A DNA stretch of 64,000 bases from Haliea sp. Its GTDB lineage: Bacteria > Pseudomonadota > Gammaproteobacteria > Pseudomonadales > Halieaceae. The notes beneath the pieces were generated by a model. It had not been told where the DNA came from. It searched no databases and saw nothing but the letters and a program-made list of their open reading frames with translations. This document shows, piece after piece, positions 9,743-19,248 of the stretch. The DNA lies in NCBI GenBank assembly GCA_016704305.1, contig JADJAL010000008.1, positions 92,044 to 156,043 of the forward strand. Reading direction: 5' to 3'. Position 1 is the first letter of the stretch. Every line of letters begins with the position of its first letter. The translations under genes and the position numbers were made by a program.

Positions 9743-10394
9743 GCGAAGCGTAGATCGACGGCAGGCTTTACGCTGATCGAAGTGCTGATCGCGCTGGCGA
9801 TCACGGCGTTTGTCTCGGTGATCGCCTACACCAGCCTGTCAGCGGTGATGTCCGGCGTGGAGAGCCTGCGCACCAATACGGATCGCATCTACGAGGTGAA
9901 TCGCGCGCTGATGATACTCGCGCTACCTGCGGCAGTTTGCCAATCGGCCGGTGCGCGACGAATTTGGCGAGTTGGAACCGGCGATGACCGGTGGCGCGCT
10001 GGCGCGTTTCACGCTGAGCTTTACGCGCACCGGCTGGCACAATCCCAGCGGCTACCCGCGCAGCAACCTGCAGCGCGTCAATTACCGTTTGGAGGAGGGC
10101 GCATTGTGGCGCGATTCCTACACGGTGCTGGACAGGGCGGCCGATTCCGAACCGCAGTCGGTGCTGCTGCTCGATCAGGTCGACGAGCTGCGGCTGACGT
10201 TTTTGCCGACCCTCGAGGACTTGCAAGTGGAGATGGGCGGCACCACGCTGGACACCACCAATTGGGTGGAAAACTGGGTGGCCGACAGCGCCACGCCGGG
10301 CGCCGAGCTGGCACCTCCTATCGCGATTGAAATCACGCTGGAACTGCCGGACTGGGGTGAGATGAGGCGCCTGTATGCGTTGCCACCCCTGTAG
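9743..10394 (+). CDS. gspJ: Minor pseudopilin GspJ, frameshifted
   Basis: Minor pseudopilin of the tip complex. The prepilin motif GFTLIEVLIALAITAFVSV starts at 9764. The frame opens only at 9743 and contains no ordinary start codon, so the start is unresolved. The frame changes near 9915-9930: NRALMILA is followed in another frame by YLRQFANRPVRDEFGELEPA. A missing GC dinucleotide in a GCGC run would explain it. The rest (GGALARFTLSFTRTGW, LPDWGEMRRLYALPPL) is normal GspJ. The stop overlaps the gspK start by 20 bases. Confidence 0.85.
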
Positions 10395-11445
10395 TGCACG
10401 CGCAGTGCGCGGCAGATGGCGCGTGCAACCGCAACCACGCGCGCAACGGGGCGCGGCGCTGATTATCGCGATGCTGGTGTTTGCACTCGCCACCGCGCTG
10501 GTGGTGGCGATGAAGTCCGAGTTCGAGCGCTTTTACCAGCGCAGCGTCAATCTGCTGTTTGACGAACAGGCGCATGCGTACCTGCGCGGCGCGGAAGACC
10601 TCGCCTCTCTGGTGCTGGTGATGGATTACGACGAGGACAAGGAAGAGGGCTTGCCGCGCGACGACCTGCAGGAATTGTGGGCCCAACCCGCGCCCGATTA
10701 TCCGCTCGACGATATCGGCTGGATGCGCGGTTCGCTCGAAGACCTGCAGGGCCGTTTTAACCTGAACACGCTGGCCGAGCGGGCGCCGGGCGCGGGTGAG
10801 CCCGGTGCGACGATCCGCTTTACCGCCGCGCAGGAGCAATTCATTCGCCTGTTGCAGGCGCTGGGTGATCCTGCGGTCAGTGAGCAGGAGGCCATTGCGA
10901 TCACCGAGTCCGTCAGCGACTGGTTGGACCTGGATTTCACCCCGTCAGCGGAGGGAGCGGAAGACGATTATTACTATGGGCAAACGCCGGCCTACCGTAC
11001 GGGCAACCGTCCGATGACCAGCGTCAGCGAGTTGCGCGCGGTGGCGTACATGACACCGCAAATCTATCGGGCGCTGCAGCCCTGGATCACGGTGTGGCCA
11101 CAGGTGCCCGGCAAACTCAATATCCACACCGCACCGGCGATGGTGTTGCGCAGCCTCAATGCCGACAGGGATCTCACACCGCTGAGTGCGGGGGAAGGCG
11201 AGGCGCTGGCGCAGCACCGCGAGGAAGCCGGTTTTGCGGACATTAACGATTTTCTGGCCAATCCCGTGTTTGAGGGCCGGCGCGAGCGCATGGCCGACGT
11301 CAAGGGCTTGCTGGGACAGAACACCGAGTACTTTCTGCTGGACGCCGTGGCGGAGGTTGCCGGCAGGAACATGCGCTTGTACAGTGTGCTCCATCGTCAC
11401 AATCGCCAGATAGATACACTCATCAGGTCCGCTGGCAGTTTATAG
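10375..11445 (+). CDS. gspK: Type II secretion minor pseudopilin GspK
   Basis: Largest minor pseudopilin, capping the pseudopilus. The product has 356 residues. A long basic leader ends in QRGAALIIAMLVFALATALV, the GspK-type prepilin helix without Glu at +5. Then come ERFYQRSVNLLFDEQAHAYL, the conserved DLQGRFNLNTLAER, a SAM-like helical insert (SDWLDLDFTPSAEGAEDDYY) and KLNIHTAPAMVLRSL. A 130-base gap to gspL contains a small hairpin (11469-11475 with 11484-11490) lacking a T-run. Confidence 0.93.
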   Translation: MRCHPCSARAVRGRWRVQPQPRAQRGAALIIAMLVFALATALVVAMKSEFERFYQRSVNLLFDEQAHAYLRGAEDLASLVLVMDYDEDKEEGLPRDDLQELWAQPAPDYPLDDIGWMRGSLEDLQGRFNLNTLAERAPGAGEPGATIRFTAAQEQFIRLLQALGDPAVSEQEAIAITESVSDWLDLDFTPSAEGAEDDYYYGQTPAYRTGNRPMTSVSELRAVAYMTPQIYRALQPWITVWPQVPGKLNIHTAPAMVLRSLNADRDLTPLSAGEGEALAQHREEAGFADINDFLANPVFEGRRERMADVKGLLGQNTEYFLLDAVAEVAGRNMRLYSVLHRHNRQIDTLIRSAGSL

Positions 11446-11575
11446 CCGGGGCCCGGAATCATGGGAATGGACGCCCTGAAAGTGGCGTCCTGAAGCTGAA
11501 ACTCTGATGATATTGAAGCCCTGAGTCGAACGTTGAGCGCAAATAAATGAGCTACGCCATGAGGAAGACACCGTT

Positions 11576-12778
11576 TTGCGCGACACCGCTGTAGTTCGCC
11601 TGGTCGAAGACCGCCTGGCCTGGTATCCGCCCGGTGCCGGCGCCGAGCCGCAGTGGCTGGACGATGACGTCACCAGCGACGGCCTGCGCGCGACGCTGGC
11701 GCAGCGCCGCATCAAGGTGTGCTTTGCCGCGCCGGGCGCGGACGCGCGCCTGCTGACGCTGGCCGTCGCGCCCGAGGAAAAGAAGCACCTGAGTCAGTCT
11801 CTGCCGTTCACGCTGGAGGAACAGGTGGCGGCGGATGTCGACAGTTTGCATTTTGCCTACAGTCCGCTGGAGAACGACAGTTATGCCGTCGCGATTGTGG
11901 CAAAGGCAAAAATGGAGGCGTGGCAGGCACTGCTGGCCGATTTTCCCGGCATCACACTGTGGCTGCCGGAGCCGCTGCTATTGCCTTGGTTGGACGGTGA
12001 ATGGTGCCTGGTGCTGGAAGGCGAGAGTGCGATTGTTCGCACCGGACGATGTGCGGGCTTTACCGTCGAACGGGAGATGGTCGCGGCGATGTTGCAGAGC
12101 GTCATCGTCGACACCGGGCTGCCAATGGCGGTGATAGTCTATGGCGCGGAACAGGCAGAAGATACGGCGCTGTTGCCCGAGCTTCTGCACGATCGCGTGC
12201 AATGGCGTCGCGGCAATTTGTGCGCCGCATTGCTGCTCAGCGATGCGCCCCAGGCCACGATCAACCTGTTGCAGGGCAACTTCGCGCCGCGCCTGCCGCT
12301 GGCGTTGTGGTGGCAGCAGTGGCGTTGGGTCGCGGCGGTATTCGCCGCTGCCTGTATTTTGCAACTGGCCACCACCTACGCCGAATACCGCAGCCTGTTC
12401 ATACAGAACCTGGCGCTGCGCGGCGCCGTCGAGCAGAGCTATCGCCGGGCGTTTCCGCAGGGCGCGGTCGTGGATGCGGAGAAGCAGTTGCGGCGGCAGC
12501 TGGACGTGGTGGGCGGCAGCGGGCAGCCCAGCGGCTTTATCGGCCTGATCGAACGCGTGGGTTCGGCGATGGCCGGCATGCCCGACGCCAGCATCGCCAG
12601 TATCAATTACAACGACAAGGGTAACGAAATGCGCCTCAATATCGTGGCCGCTGATTTCGAGGGCGTGGAGCAGTTGCGCAGCCGCATCAACGAGGCAGGC
12701 CTGGAAGCGATCATGGAAAGCAGCAGTACCCAGGGCGAACGCGTCAGCGCCCGCCTGCGGGTCACGGAGCGCTCATGA
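11576..12778 (+). CDS. gspL: Type II secretion protein GspL
   Basis: Bitopic inner-membrane protein that recruits GspE to the platform and pairs with GspM. The actin-like cytoplasmic domain includes LAVAPEEKKHLSQSLPFTLEEQ. A single membrane helix follows near residue 250 (WVAAVFAAACILQLA), then a periplasmic ferredoxin-like domain. The 400-residue reading frame starts at TTG 11576 with an AGGAAGA ribosome site about 8 bases upstream. An ATG at 11547 lies in another frame. The stop overlaps the gspM ATG by four bases (ATGA). Confidence 0.9.
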   Translation: MRDTAVVRLVEDRLAWYPPGAGAEPQWLDDDVTSDGLRATLAQRRIKVCFAAPGADARLLTLAVAPEEKKHLSQSLPFTLEEQVAADVDSLHFAYSPLENDSYAVAIVAKAKMEAWQALLADFPGITLWLPEPLLLPWLDGEWCLVLEGESAIVRTGRCAGFTVEREMVAAMLQSVIVDTGLPMAVIVYGAEQAEDTALLPELLHDRVQWRRGNLCAALLLSDAPQATINLLQGNFAPRLPLALWWQQWRWVAAVFAAACILQLATTYAEYRSLFIQNLALRGAVEQSYRRAFPQGAVVDAEKQLRRQLDVVGGSGQPSGFIGLIERVGSAMAGMPDASIASINYNDKGNEMRLNIVAADFEGVEQLRSRINEAGLEAIMESSSTQGERVSARLRVTERS

Positions 12779-13248
12779 AAGCCTGGTTCACGAGCCTCAA
12801 TCAACGCGAGCAGATGAGCCTTTTGCTGCTCGCCCTCGTGCTGGCCTTGTATCTGTTCTACCTGTTCGCCTGGGCGCCCTTGAACAGCAAGCGAGAGCAA
12901 CTGGCGCTGCAGAATACGGCCATCGCGGAATCCCGGGCGCGTGTCGACGCGATGGTGTCCGAGCTGTTGCAGCTGCGCCAAAGCGGTGTGCAGACGGGCG
13001 CCAGGCGCAGCCTCACGACGGTGATCAATGAGTCCACCAGTCGCCTGCAATTGCCCGTCATCCGCCTGCAGCCCAACAGCCAGGGCGAGATACAGGTGCG
13101 GCTGGAGAACGCCGTGTTTGACGATGTGCTCAAGTGGCTGTACGAGATGGAGTACACGGAGCACATGCTGGTGCGCGAAGTGTCCCTGACGCAGGCCAAC
13201 GCGCCCGGCCTGGTGAACATTACAGCGCGTATCGCAGAGGCGGGATGA
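12775..13248 (+). CDS. gspM: Type II secretion protein GspM
   Basis: Small inner-membrane partner of GspL. The 157-residue product has the expected layout: MKAWFTSLNQREQMSLLLLA entering a membrane helix (about residues 15-36, WAPL at its end), a coiled-coil stretch, and a periplasmic ferredoxin-like fold ending in VNITARIAEAG. It overlaps gspL by four bases and lies one base before gspN, so the three are probably translationally coupled. Confidence 0.92.
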   Translation: MKAWFTSLNQREQMSLLLLALVLALYLFYLFAWAPLNSKREQLALQNTAIAESRARVDAMVSELLQLRQSGVQTGARRSLTTVINESTSRLQLPVIRLQPNSQGEIQVRLENAVFDDVLKWLYEMEYTEHMLVREVSLTQANAPGLVNITARIAEAG

Positions 13249-13249
13249 C

Positions 13250-13999
13250 ATGACACTCTCCCGACTTGTCGGGGCTTTCGCCCTGGCCCTGCTGTTCTTT
13301 GTCACGCTCATCGCCACCGCCCCGGCGCGGCTCCTGACCTGGGTGGTGCCCGCAGAGCAGGTCGTGCTTGGCGGCCTGGCCGGCACGGTCTGGGACGGCA
13401 GTGCGAGCAGCGTGATGCTCCGCTTGCCGCAGGGCTATTTCCAGCTCGGCGCCGTGCAGTGGTCGCTGCAGCCGTTCTCTCTACTGACGCTGTCACCGCA
13501 CCTGCGGCTGAAAAGCCACTGGGGTGACCAGACGCTGGCGGCGGAAGTTATTGTACGCGGCCCAAGAGACCTGGATTTACTCAATCTGGAAGTACAGGTG
13601 GCGGCTGGTTTGCTCGGCCGCTTCGCCCCGGTCGCCGTGGACGGCATGTTCAGCCTGCAGGCGGAACTGTTGCAACTGCGCGACGGCATGCCTTACAGCG
13701 GCAAGGGGCGGCTGGTGTGGCAGAATGCCGCCTGGAAGTCGCCGCGCGGCGCGGTGCCGTTGGGGAGCTATGCGCTGGACTATCAACAACCCGAGGGGGC
13801 GGGCGTGCAGGGCGAGATCATCACGTTGTCCGGGCCACTGCAGGCCGCCGGTTCGCTGCAATTGCAGCAGCGGCATTACAGCGTGAATATATTGCTCAGC
13901 AGCGACGCCGGGATAGACGCGCAGGTGCAACAGATGCTGTCGCTGATTGCGCAGCCGGAAGGCTCGGGCTTTCGCCTCAACCTCGAGGGCGACTTGTAG
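13250..13999 (+). CDS. gspN: Type II secretion protein GspN
   Basis: Accessory inner-membrane protein of the type II system, present in only some species. The 249-residue product has one N-terminal membrane helix (VGAFALALLFFVTLIATAPA). GLAGTVWDGSASSVML and the LGAVQWSLQPFSLLTLSPHL region are typical of GspN. It closes the gsp operon. No T-rich terminator follows before rubredoxin. Confidence 0.9.
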   Translation: MTLSRLVGAFALALLFFVTLIATAPARLLTWVVPAEQVVLGGLAGTVWDGSASSVMLRLPQGYFQLGAVQWSLQPFSLLTLSPHLRLKSHWGDQTLAAEVIVRGPRDLDLLNLEVQVAAGLLGRFAPVAVDGMFSLQAELLQLRDGMPYSGKGRLVWQNAAWKSPRGAVPLGSYALDYQQPEGAGVQGEIITLSGPLQAAGSLQLQQRHYSVNILLSSDAGIDAQVQQMLSLIAQPEGSGFRLNLEGDL

Positions 14000-14126
14000 G
14001 TAACTTCTGCAAGCCGTGGCCGGATGGGCACTGCTCCAGGTTTTGCCTGCGCATGAGCGGCAATTGCTTTTTGGCTAAAGTGACACAGTATTTTTTCAGC
14101 AACGTTTTGATCAGAGAGAGGGGCAA

Positions 14127-14306
14127 ATGAGTAAACCCGAATACAAGAAATACGAGTGCGTGATCTGCGGTTTTATCTACGACGAGGCAGAGGGCCTGCC
14201 CGATGACGGCTTCCCCCCGGGCACGCTGTGGAAGGACATCCCCGAGGATTGGGAATGCCCGGACTGCGGCATCGCCAAATCCGAGTTTGACCTCTACGTG
14301 GAATAG
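14127..14306 (+). CDS. Rubredoxin
   Basis: Small electron-transfer protein with one iron held by four cysteines. The 59-residue product (MSKPEYKKYECVICGFIYDE to FDLYVE) contains both CxxC knuckles, CVICG and CPDCG, together with the conserved DDGFPPGTLWKDIPEDWECP core. GAGAGGGG upstream of ATG 14127 is a good ribosome site. In related bacteria rubredoxins feed alkane hydroxylases or oxygen-detoxifying enzymes. No partner is adjacent, so the role here is open. Confidence 0.95.
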   Translation: MSKPEYKKYECVICGFIYDEAEGLPDDGFPPGTLWKDIPEDWECPDCGIAKSEFDLYVE

Positions 14307-14309
14307 CGT

Positions 14310-16094
14310 TTGAAACCTCGCGATTCTCTTGCAGCCGTGCGTGATCGGATGGCGCAAGCCAACTACGATGCGCTGGTAGTGCCGCGCGCGGACGAGTACC
14401 TGGGCGAGTACATTCCCCTGCATAAAGAGCGGCTGCGCTGGATCAGCGGTTTCACCGGTTCGGCCGGCGCGGCGTTGATCCTGCGCGAGCGGGCGGCGAT
14501 GTTCGTCGATGGCCGCTACACCGTGCAGGTGCGCAATGAAGTACCCGCCGACCTGTTTGCGTACCACCATCTCATTGAGGAGCCCCAGGCGCAGTGGCTG
14601 GCGACGGCATTGCCGCGCGGCGCCAGGGTCGCCTGTGACCCGCGCCTGCACAGCCTGCACTGGTACCGCGAGACGGCCAACACGCTGTCCGCTGCGGGCA
14701 TCGAACTGATCGCGGACACAGACAACCTCATTGACCGTTGCTGGCAGGACCGGCCGGAGGCGGTGTGCAGCACCGCGCTACTGCTGGATGAGTCTTTCAC
14801 CGGGGAACCCAGCAGCAGCAAGCGGCAGCGTATCGCCAGCATGATTGCCGCGCGCGGCTGCGACGCCGCGCTGGTCTTCGCGCCCGACTCGGTGAGTTGG
14901 CTGCTCAATGTTCGCGGCACGGACATGCCGCAACTCCCTGTGCTGCAGAGCTTTGCGCTGCTGGAGGCCGACGCCCGGCTGACGCTGTTTGTCGACCCGC
15001 GTCGCCTGCCCGCAGGTTTCGACGCGCATGTGGGCGAGGGCGTGAGGGTGTTGCCCGAGGCCGACGCCAGCAGCGCGCTCGCCGCCTATGCGGGGCGCCG
15101 CGTGCTGTGCGACGCCAGGAATGCCAGCGCCTGGATACAACTGGAATTGTCGCGCCACGGCGCGCTGCTGGTCGATGGCGAGGATCCCATACAGCTGGAA
15201 AAAGCCTGCAAGAATGCGGTGGAACTGGCGGGCACCCGCAACGCGCATCGCCGCGATGCGGTGGCCGAGATTCGCTTCCTCGCCTGGCTGGACCGCGAGG
15301 TCGCCGCCGGGCGCTTGCACGACGAAGCCGTGCTGTCCGACACGCTGCTCAGCCTGCGGCAGGAGGGCGAGTACTTCCACGCCGTCTCGTTCAGCACGAT
15401 TTCCGCCGCCGGCGCGAATGCCGCGATGTGCCATTACAACCACGCCAACGCCGAGCCCGCGCGCCTGACCATGGACAGCGTGTACCTGCTCGACAGCGGC
15501 GGCCAGTACACGGACGGCACCACCGACATCACGCGCACGGTGGCCATCGGCGAACCGGACCCGGAAGTGTGGCGTCTGTTTACGCTGGTATTGAAGGGCC
15601 ATATCGCGCTGGCGCAGGCGCGCTTCCCGCGCGGCACCACCGGCACGCAGCTGGATGCGCTGGCGCGGCAGTTCCTGTGGCGCGCGGGTTATGACTACGA
15701 TCACGGCACCGGCCACGGAGTCGGCGTCTTCCTCAGTGTGCACGAGGGGCCGCAGCGTATCTCCAAGGCGCACAACGGCGTGGCGCTGCGGCCGGGCATG
15801 ATTGTCAGCAATGAACCGGGCTATTACCGTGACGGCGCGTTCGGCATGCGCTGCGAAAACCTGCAGGTGGTGCGCGCCTGCGAAGACAGTGAGCTCGAAA
15901 CACCGATGCTGGAGTTCGAAACGCTCACACTGGTGCCTTTCGATACGCGTCTGCTGGATCTCACGTTGATGGATGCGTCCGAGATCGACTGGCTGAACGC
16001 GTATCACGAACGTGTCGCACAGACGATAGCACCCTACCTGCGCGGCGCCGACGCGGATTGGCTGGTGCAGGCGACGCGACCGGTTGGCGCCTGA
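14310..16094 (+). CDS. Xaa-Pro aminopeptidase P (peptidase M24B)
   Basis: Cytosolic dinuclear-metal exopeptidase that removes N-terminal residues preceding proline. The 594-residue length fits the three-domain aminopeptidase P1 type: two creatinase-like N-terminal domains (LVVPRADEYLGEYIPLHKER, ISGFTGSAGAA) and the C-terminal pita-bread domain. Metal ligands are visible in LDSGGQYTDGTTDITRT (two Asp), HGTGHGVGVFLSVHEGP (His), SNEPGYY (Glu) and MRCENLQVV (Glu). The start is TTG at 14310, three bases after the rubredoxin stop, so the two are probably co-transcribed. Confidence 0.93.
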   Translation: MKPRDSLAAVRDRMAQANYDALVVPRADEYLGEYIPLHKERLRWISGFTGSAGAALILRERAAMFVDGRYTVQVRNEVPADLFAYHHLIEEPQAQWLATALPRGARVACDPRLHSLHWYRETANTLSAAGIELIADTDNLIDRCWQDRPEAVCSTALLLDESFTGEPSSSKRQRIASMIAARGCDAALVFAPDSVSWLLNVRGTDMPQLPVLQSFALLEADARLTLFVDPRRLPAGFDAHVGEGVRVLPEADASSALAAYAGRRVLCDARNASAWIQLELSRHGALLVDGEDPIQLEKACKNAVELAGTRNAHRRDAVAEIRFLAWLDREVAAGRLHDEAVLSDTLLSLRQEGEYFHAVSFSTISAAGANAAMCHYNHANAEPARLTMDSVYLLDSGGQYTDGTTDITRTVAIGEPDPEVWRLFTLVLKGHIALAQARFPRGTTGTQLDALARQFLWRAGYDYDHGTGHGVGVFLSVHEGPQRISKAHNGVALRPGMIVSNEPGYYRDGAFGMRCENLQVVRACEDSELETPMLEFETLTLVPFDTRLLDLTLMDASEIDWLNAYHERVAQTIAPYLRGADADWLVQATRPVGA

Positions 16095-16149
16095 ACCACA
16101 GCCGCAGTTTGTGTAGACTGCAGCGATAACACTGTAAGGGGAGCGGCAC

Positions 16150-17514
16150 ATGGCAGCGGCGGGCGGCGCACACTGGTCATCGCGGTTCGGATTCATCATG
16201 GCGGCGGCGGGCTTCGCCGTCGGGCTGGGCAATGTCTGGCGCTTCCCGTATATGACCGGGGAGAATGGCGGCGCGGCGTTTGTTCTGGTCTACCTGGCCT
16301 GCGCGTTCGGCATTGGCGCACCGATACTGATTGCGGAAATCCTGATTGGTCGGCGCGGCCAGGGCAGCGCGCCCACCGCGTTGGCCCGCGTGGCGGCACA
16401 GAGTGGCCAGTCGAAGCGCTGGGGCTGGCTGGGCGCGATGGGGTTGCTCGCCGCGTACACCATCGAGATCGTCTACGCAGTGGTTTGTGGCTGGGTGCTC
16501 TGGTATTTGTTCAAGGCGATTACCACCGGCTTTGTCGGTTTCGACAGCGTCACTGCCAACGCGGAATTCGCGGCGGTACTGGACGATAACCTCGGGATGC
16601 TGTTCTGGACGCTGGCAGGGCTCGCCATCACCGGGCTGATTCTCTACGCCGGCGTGAAGGACGGGATCGAGCGCGCGGTGGTCATCCTTATGCCCCTGTT
16701 GTTCCTGCTGCTGGCGGCCCTGGCGATCTACAATTACTTCACCCCGGCGGGAGCGCACGGCCATGGCTTCACCCGCGCGATCACGTGGCTGTTCACCCCG
16801 GATTTCAGCAAGATCGGTTTTGACACCGTGCTCGCGGCCGTGGGGCAGGCGTTCTTCTCATTGAGCGTGGCGATGGCGGGCATGATGGTGTACGGCGCGT
16901 ACCTGCCCAAAAGCGTGTCGATCACGCGCTCGGTGCTGATCATCGTGACGATGGATACCGGCGTGGCGCTGCTGGCTGGACTGGTGGTGTTTCCGGTGGT
17001 GTTTCACAACGGCATGGACCCGGCCGCCGGCGTCGGGCTGATCTTCAAGACGCTGCCCGTGGGTTTCGCCCAGATGCCAGGCGGCCACGGCTTCAGCGTG
17101 CTGTTTTTCCTGATGCTGGCGGTGGCTGGTATTACGTCGATGGTCGGCCTCATCGAAGCCGTCAACGCCTGGCTGGAAGACCGCTTCGGCATACCCCGGC
17201 ACAAGAGCGTGTTGCTGGTGGTGGGCTCCGTCGCAGCGTTCAGCGTGCTGTCCAGCCTGTCCTACAACGTGATGGATCACTGGACGTTGAACGGCAGAAA
17301 TTTCAATGACAGCCTCGATTACTTTTCCAACCAGATACTGCTGCCGGTAGGTGGCCTGCTGATTGCCATTTTCGCTGGTTGGATAATGCGCAAGGACGCG
17401 ACGCGGGACGAACTGGGCACCTCTGCGCGCGCTTACGCGCTGTGGCATTTCCTCATTCGTTTTGTGGTGCCGCCTGCGGTGCTGGTGATTTTCGTGATGG
17501 GTGTGTTCGGTTAA
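16150..17514 (+). CDS. Sodium-dependent transporter, SNF/NSS family
   Basis: Inner-membrane sodium symporter of the LeuT fold; bacterial members mainly import amino acids or indole-like substrates. The product has 454 residues with about 11-12 hydrophobic segments. The family hallmark near the N-terminus, GFAVGLGNVWRFPYMTGENG, contains the unwound TM1 sodium/substrate site. A second conserved block is AVGQAFFSLSVAMAGMMVYG. GGGGAG lies just before ATG 16150. The substrate cannot be assigned from sequence alone. Confidence 0.92.
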   Translation: MAAAGGAHWSSRFGFIMAAAGFAVGLGNVWRFPYMTGENGGAAFVLVYLACAFGIGAPILIAEILIGRRGQGSAPTALARVAAQSGQSKRWGWLGAMGLLAAYTIEIVYAVVCGWVLWYLFKAITTGFVGFDSVTANAEFAAVLDDNLGMLFWTLAGLAITGLILYAGVKDGIERAVVILMPLLFLLLAALAIYNYFTPAGAHGHGFTRAITWLFTPDFSKIGFDTVLAAVGQAFFSLSVAMAGMMVYGAYLPKSVSITRSVLIIVTMDTGVALLAGLVVFPVVFHNGMDPAAGVGLIFKTLPVGFAQMPGGHGFSVLFFLMLAVAGITSMVGLIEAVNAWLEDRFGIPRHKSVLLVVGSVAAFSVLSSLSYNVMDHWTLNGRNFNDSLDYFSNQILLPVGGLLIAIFAGWIMRKDATRDELGTSARAYALWHFLIRFVVPPAVLVIFVMGVFG

Positions 17515-17614
17515 CTTAGGGTCGTTCCTGGAGCCAGCTTCAGCCGCAGGCCCCGCGGCAGCGTTCCGCACGGCGCGCTGAACGTGCGCGCTGGTGGACC
17601 AAGCAACGTCGCTT

Positions 17615-18568
17615 TCAGCCGTGTGCGATGTCCGTGTCAGTGAGGTGCAGCCCGTCGCGCACGTAATTATCGAAGCTACCCCAGGTGACATCGATCTGCT
17701 CAAACGCCGCCTGCAGCCACGCTTCTTCCACGCCCAGCATGACGGCCAGTTTGTCGGCGGCTTCATCGCCTTTTAACAGGCGCAGCAACACCAATTGCGA
17801 CTCGCGTGCCTCCAGCGCGTTCTCCCGGCTGGCCATGTAGTCCTGCAGGATCACGTCCTGTGGTACACCCAGTATGCGCAGCAGTATCGCTGACGCAAAG
17901 CCGGTACGGTCCTTGCCTGCGGTGCAATGCCAGGCAACCGGTGCGCCATCGGCCTGCACCACGGTTTGCATGAACTGGCGATACTGCGGCGTGAAGGTGC
18001 TGGCAAACTGCCGATTGGCCTCCAGCATCAGCGCGCTGGGGTCGAAGCCATCGAAATCCCCCGATTCGATGCGCTCGGTGATCTCTTTCACCATGGCCTT
18101 GTTGCCGTCATCCAGTGTCGGAATTTCCACCACGGTGAAACCGACAGGATCAGGCAGGTGGTTGGGCTCTTCTTCCTTTTCGGCAGCGGAGCGGAAATCG
18201 ATCAGCGTGTTGAGGTTGAGCTTTTGCAGGCCCTCTAAATCCGCGTTGGAGCTCTCCGCCAGTGTCGCAGCCCGGTATAGCACGCCCCATTTTACCTCCC
18301 TGCCATCCGCCGTGGGATAACCGCCGAGGTCGCGAAAGTTCGGGATGCCCTCAAAGTTGAGCAGGCGGTGGGCCGTGCGCTGCTCAGCCGGCAACTGGGC
18401 CGGTATCACCAGCGCAGGCGCCGGTATAAACTGGATAACGGCGATCGCGACTGCGGCGACAGCGATCAACGACCAGAACAGTTTCTTCTTGCTCAAGCGA
18501 GACCTCGGGGGCGTTGCGATGAAGTCCGGAAGCATATCACTGGCCGGAGTGTTGGTCACATTTGCCAC
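17615..18568 (-). CDS. Tyrosine-protein phosphatase, membrane-anchored (Y_phosphatase3 type)
   Basis: Cysteine-dependent phosphatase of the family that includes bacterial lipid/tyrosine phosphatases such as MptpB. The 317-residue product has an N-terminal membrane anchor (about residues 30-48, FWSLIAVAAVAIAVIQFIP). It also contains the family segments NFRDLGGYPTADGREVKWG and YRAATLAESSNADL, and the P-loop HCTAGKDRTGFASAIL (Cys nucleophile and Arg intact). The anchor suggests a periplasm-facing catalytic domain. It is transcribed against its neighbours, with about 55 bases before the divergent DUF2058 gene. Confidence 0.87.
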   Translation of the reverse strand: MANVTNTPASDMLPDFIATPPRSRLSKKKLFWSLIAVAAVAIAVIQFIPAPALVIPAQLPAEQRTAHRLLNFEGIPNFRDLGGYPTADGREVKWGVLYRAATLAESSNADLEGLQKLNLNTLIDFRSAAEKEEEPNHLPDPVGFTVVEIPTLDDGNKAMVKEITERIESGDFDGFDPSALMLEANRQFASTFTPQYRQFMQTVVQADGAPVAWHCTAGKDRTGFASAILLRILGVPQDVILQDYMASRENALEARESQLVLLRLLKGDEAADKLAVMLGVEEAWLQAAFEQIDVTWGSFDNYVRDGLHLTDTDIAHG

Positions 18569-18624
18569 TCGGCTGGCGATTAACCATAATCGATCTCCCC
18601 AAGCGGCTTAGACAGGCAGTCACC

Positions 18625-19162
18625 ATGGCTTCTCTGCACGACCAACTTCTCCAATCCGGCCTCGTCGACAAGAAGAAAGCGAAACAACTGAAGCAGGAGC
18701 AGCGCAAGGAAGTTCGGGGCCGCCAGAAGGGGGCAGGTGCATACCGACGAAACTCGGGAAAAGGCCAGGCTCGCCCAGCAGGAAAAGGCGGAACGCGATC
18801 GCCTGCTTAACAAGGCGCAACAGGAGGAAGCCGAAAAAAAGGCGATAAAGGCGCAGATTATCCAACTGATCACCCTGAACCGTGTGCAGCGCGAGCGCGG
18901 CGATGTGGCCTATCAGTTCGCGGATGGCACGCGAATCAAGAAAATATATGTAACGCAACAGACCCACACCGATTTGATCAATGGGCGTTTGGCGATTGTC
19001 CGGTTGGACAATGACTTTGAGCTTGTGTCCGCAGTTACGGCGCAAAAGATCGCGCAGCGCGATCAACAGGTTGTCGTGGTGCTCAATCAGTACGAGCCTG
19101 CGGCAGCGGATGAGGATGATCCTTACGCGGCTTACCAGATTCCCGATGATTTGATGTGGTAG
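18625..19162 (+). CDS. DUF2058 (YaiL-like) protein, frameshifted
   Basis: Conserved small basic/coiled protein of gammaproteobacteria; members are annotated as nucleic-acid-associated but have no proven function. The start MASLHDQLLQSGLVDKKKAK at ATG 18625 is the family N-terminus. A highly charged helix (EKARLAQQEKAERDRLL) and a C-terminal beta domain (YQFADGTRIKKIYV, TAQKIAQRDQQVVVVLNQ) follow, ending DDLMW. The frame changes near 18715-18737 (KEVRGRQKGAG, then VHTDETREKARLAQQ), equivalent to one extra or two missing bases. Confidence 0.85.
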
Positions 19163-19248
19163 CTAGCGATAGGGTGCAGGGAGCTTTCCGGGGTATCATG
19201 CGTTTGAGCGCGATGGTGCGACGGTCATTGTGGATAAGGGGAGTGTAA

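Noticed and set aside
17515..17614. Terminator or small gene after the SNF transporter
   Set aside because: No T-run hairpin or ribosome-site-led frame could be defined; left unannotated.
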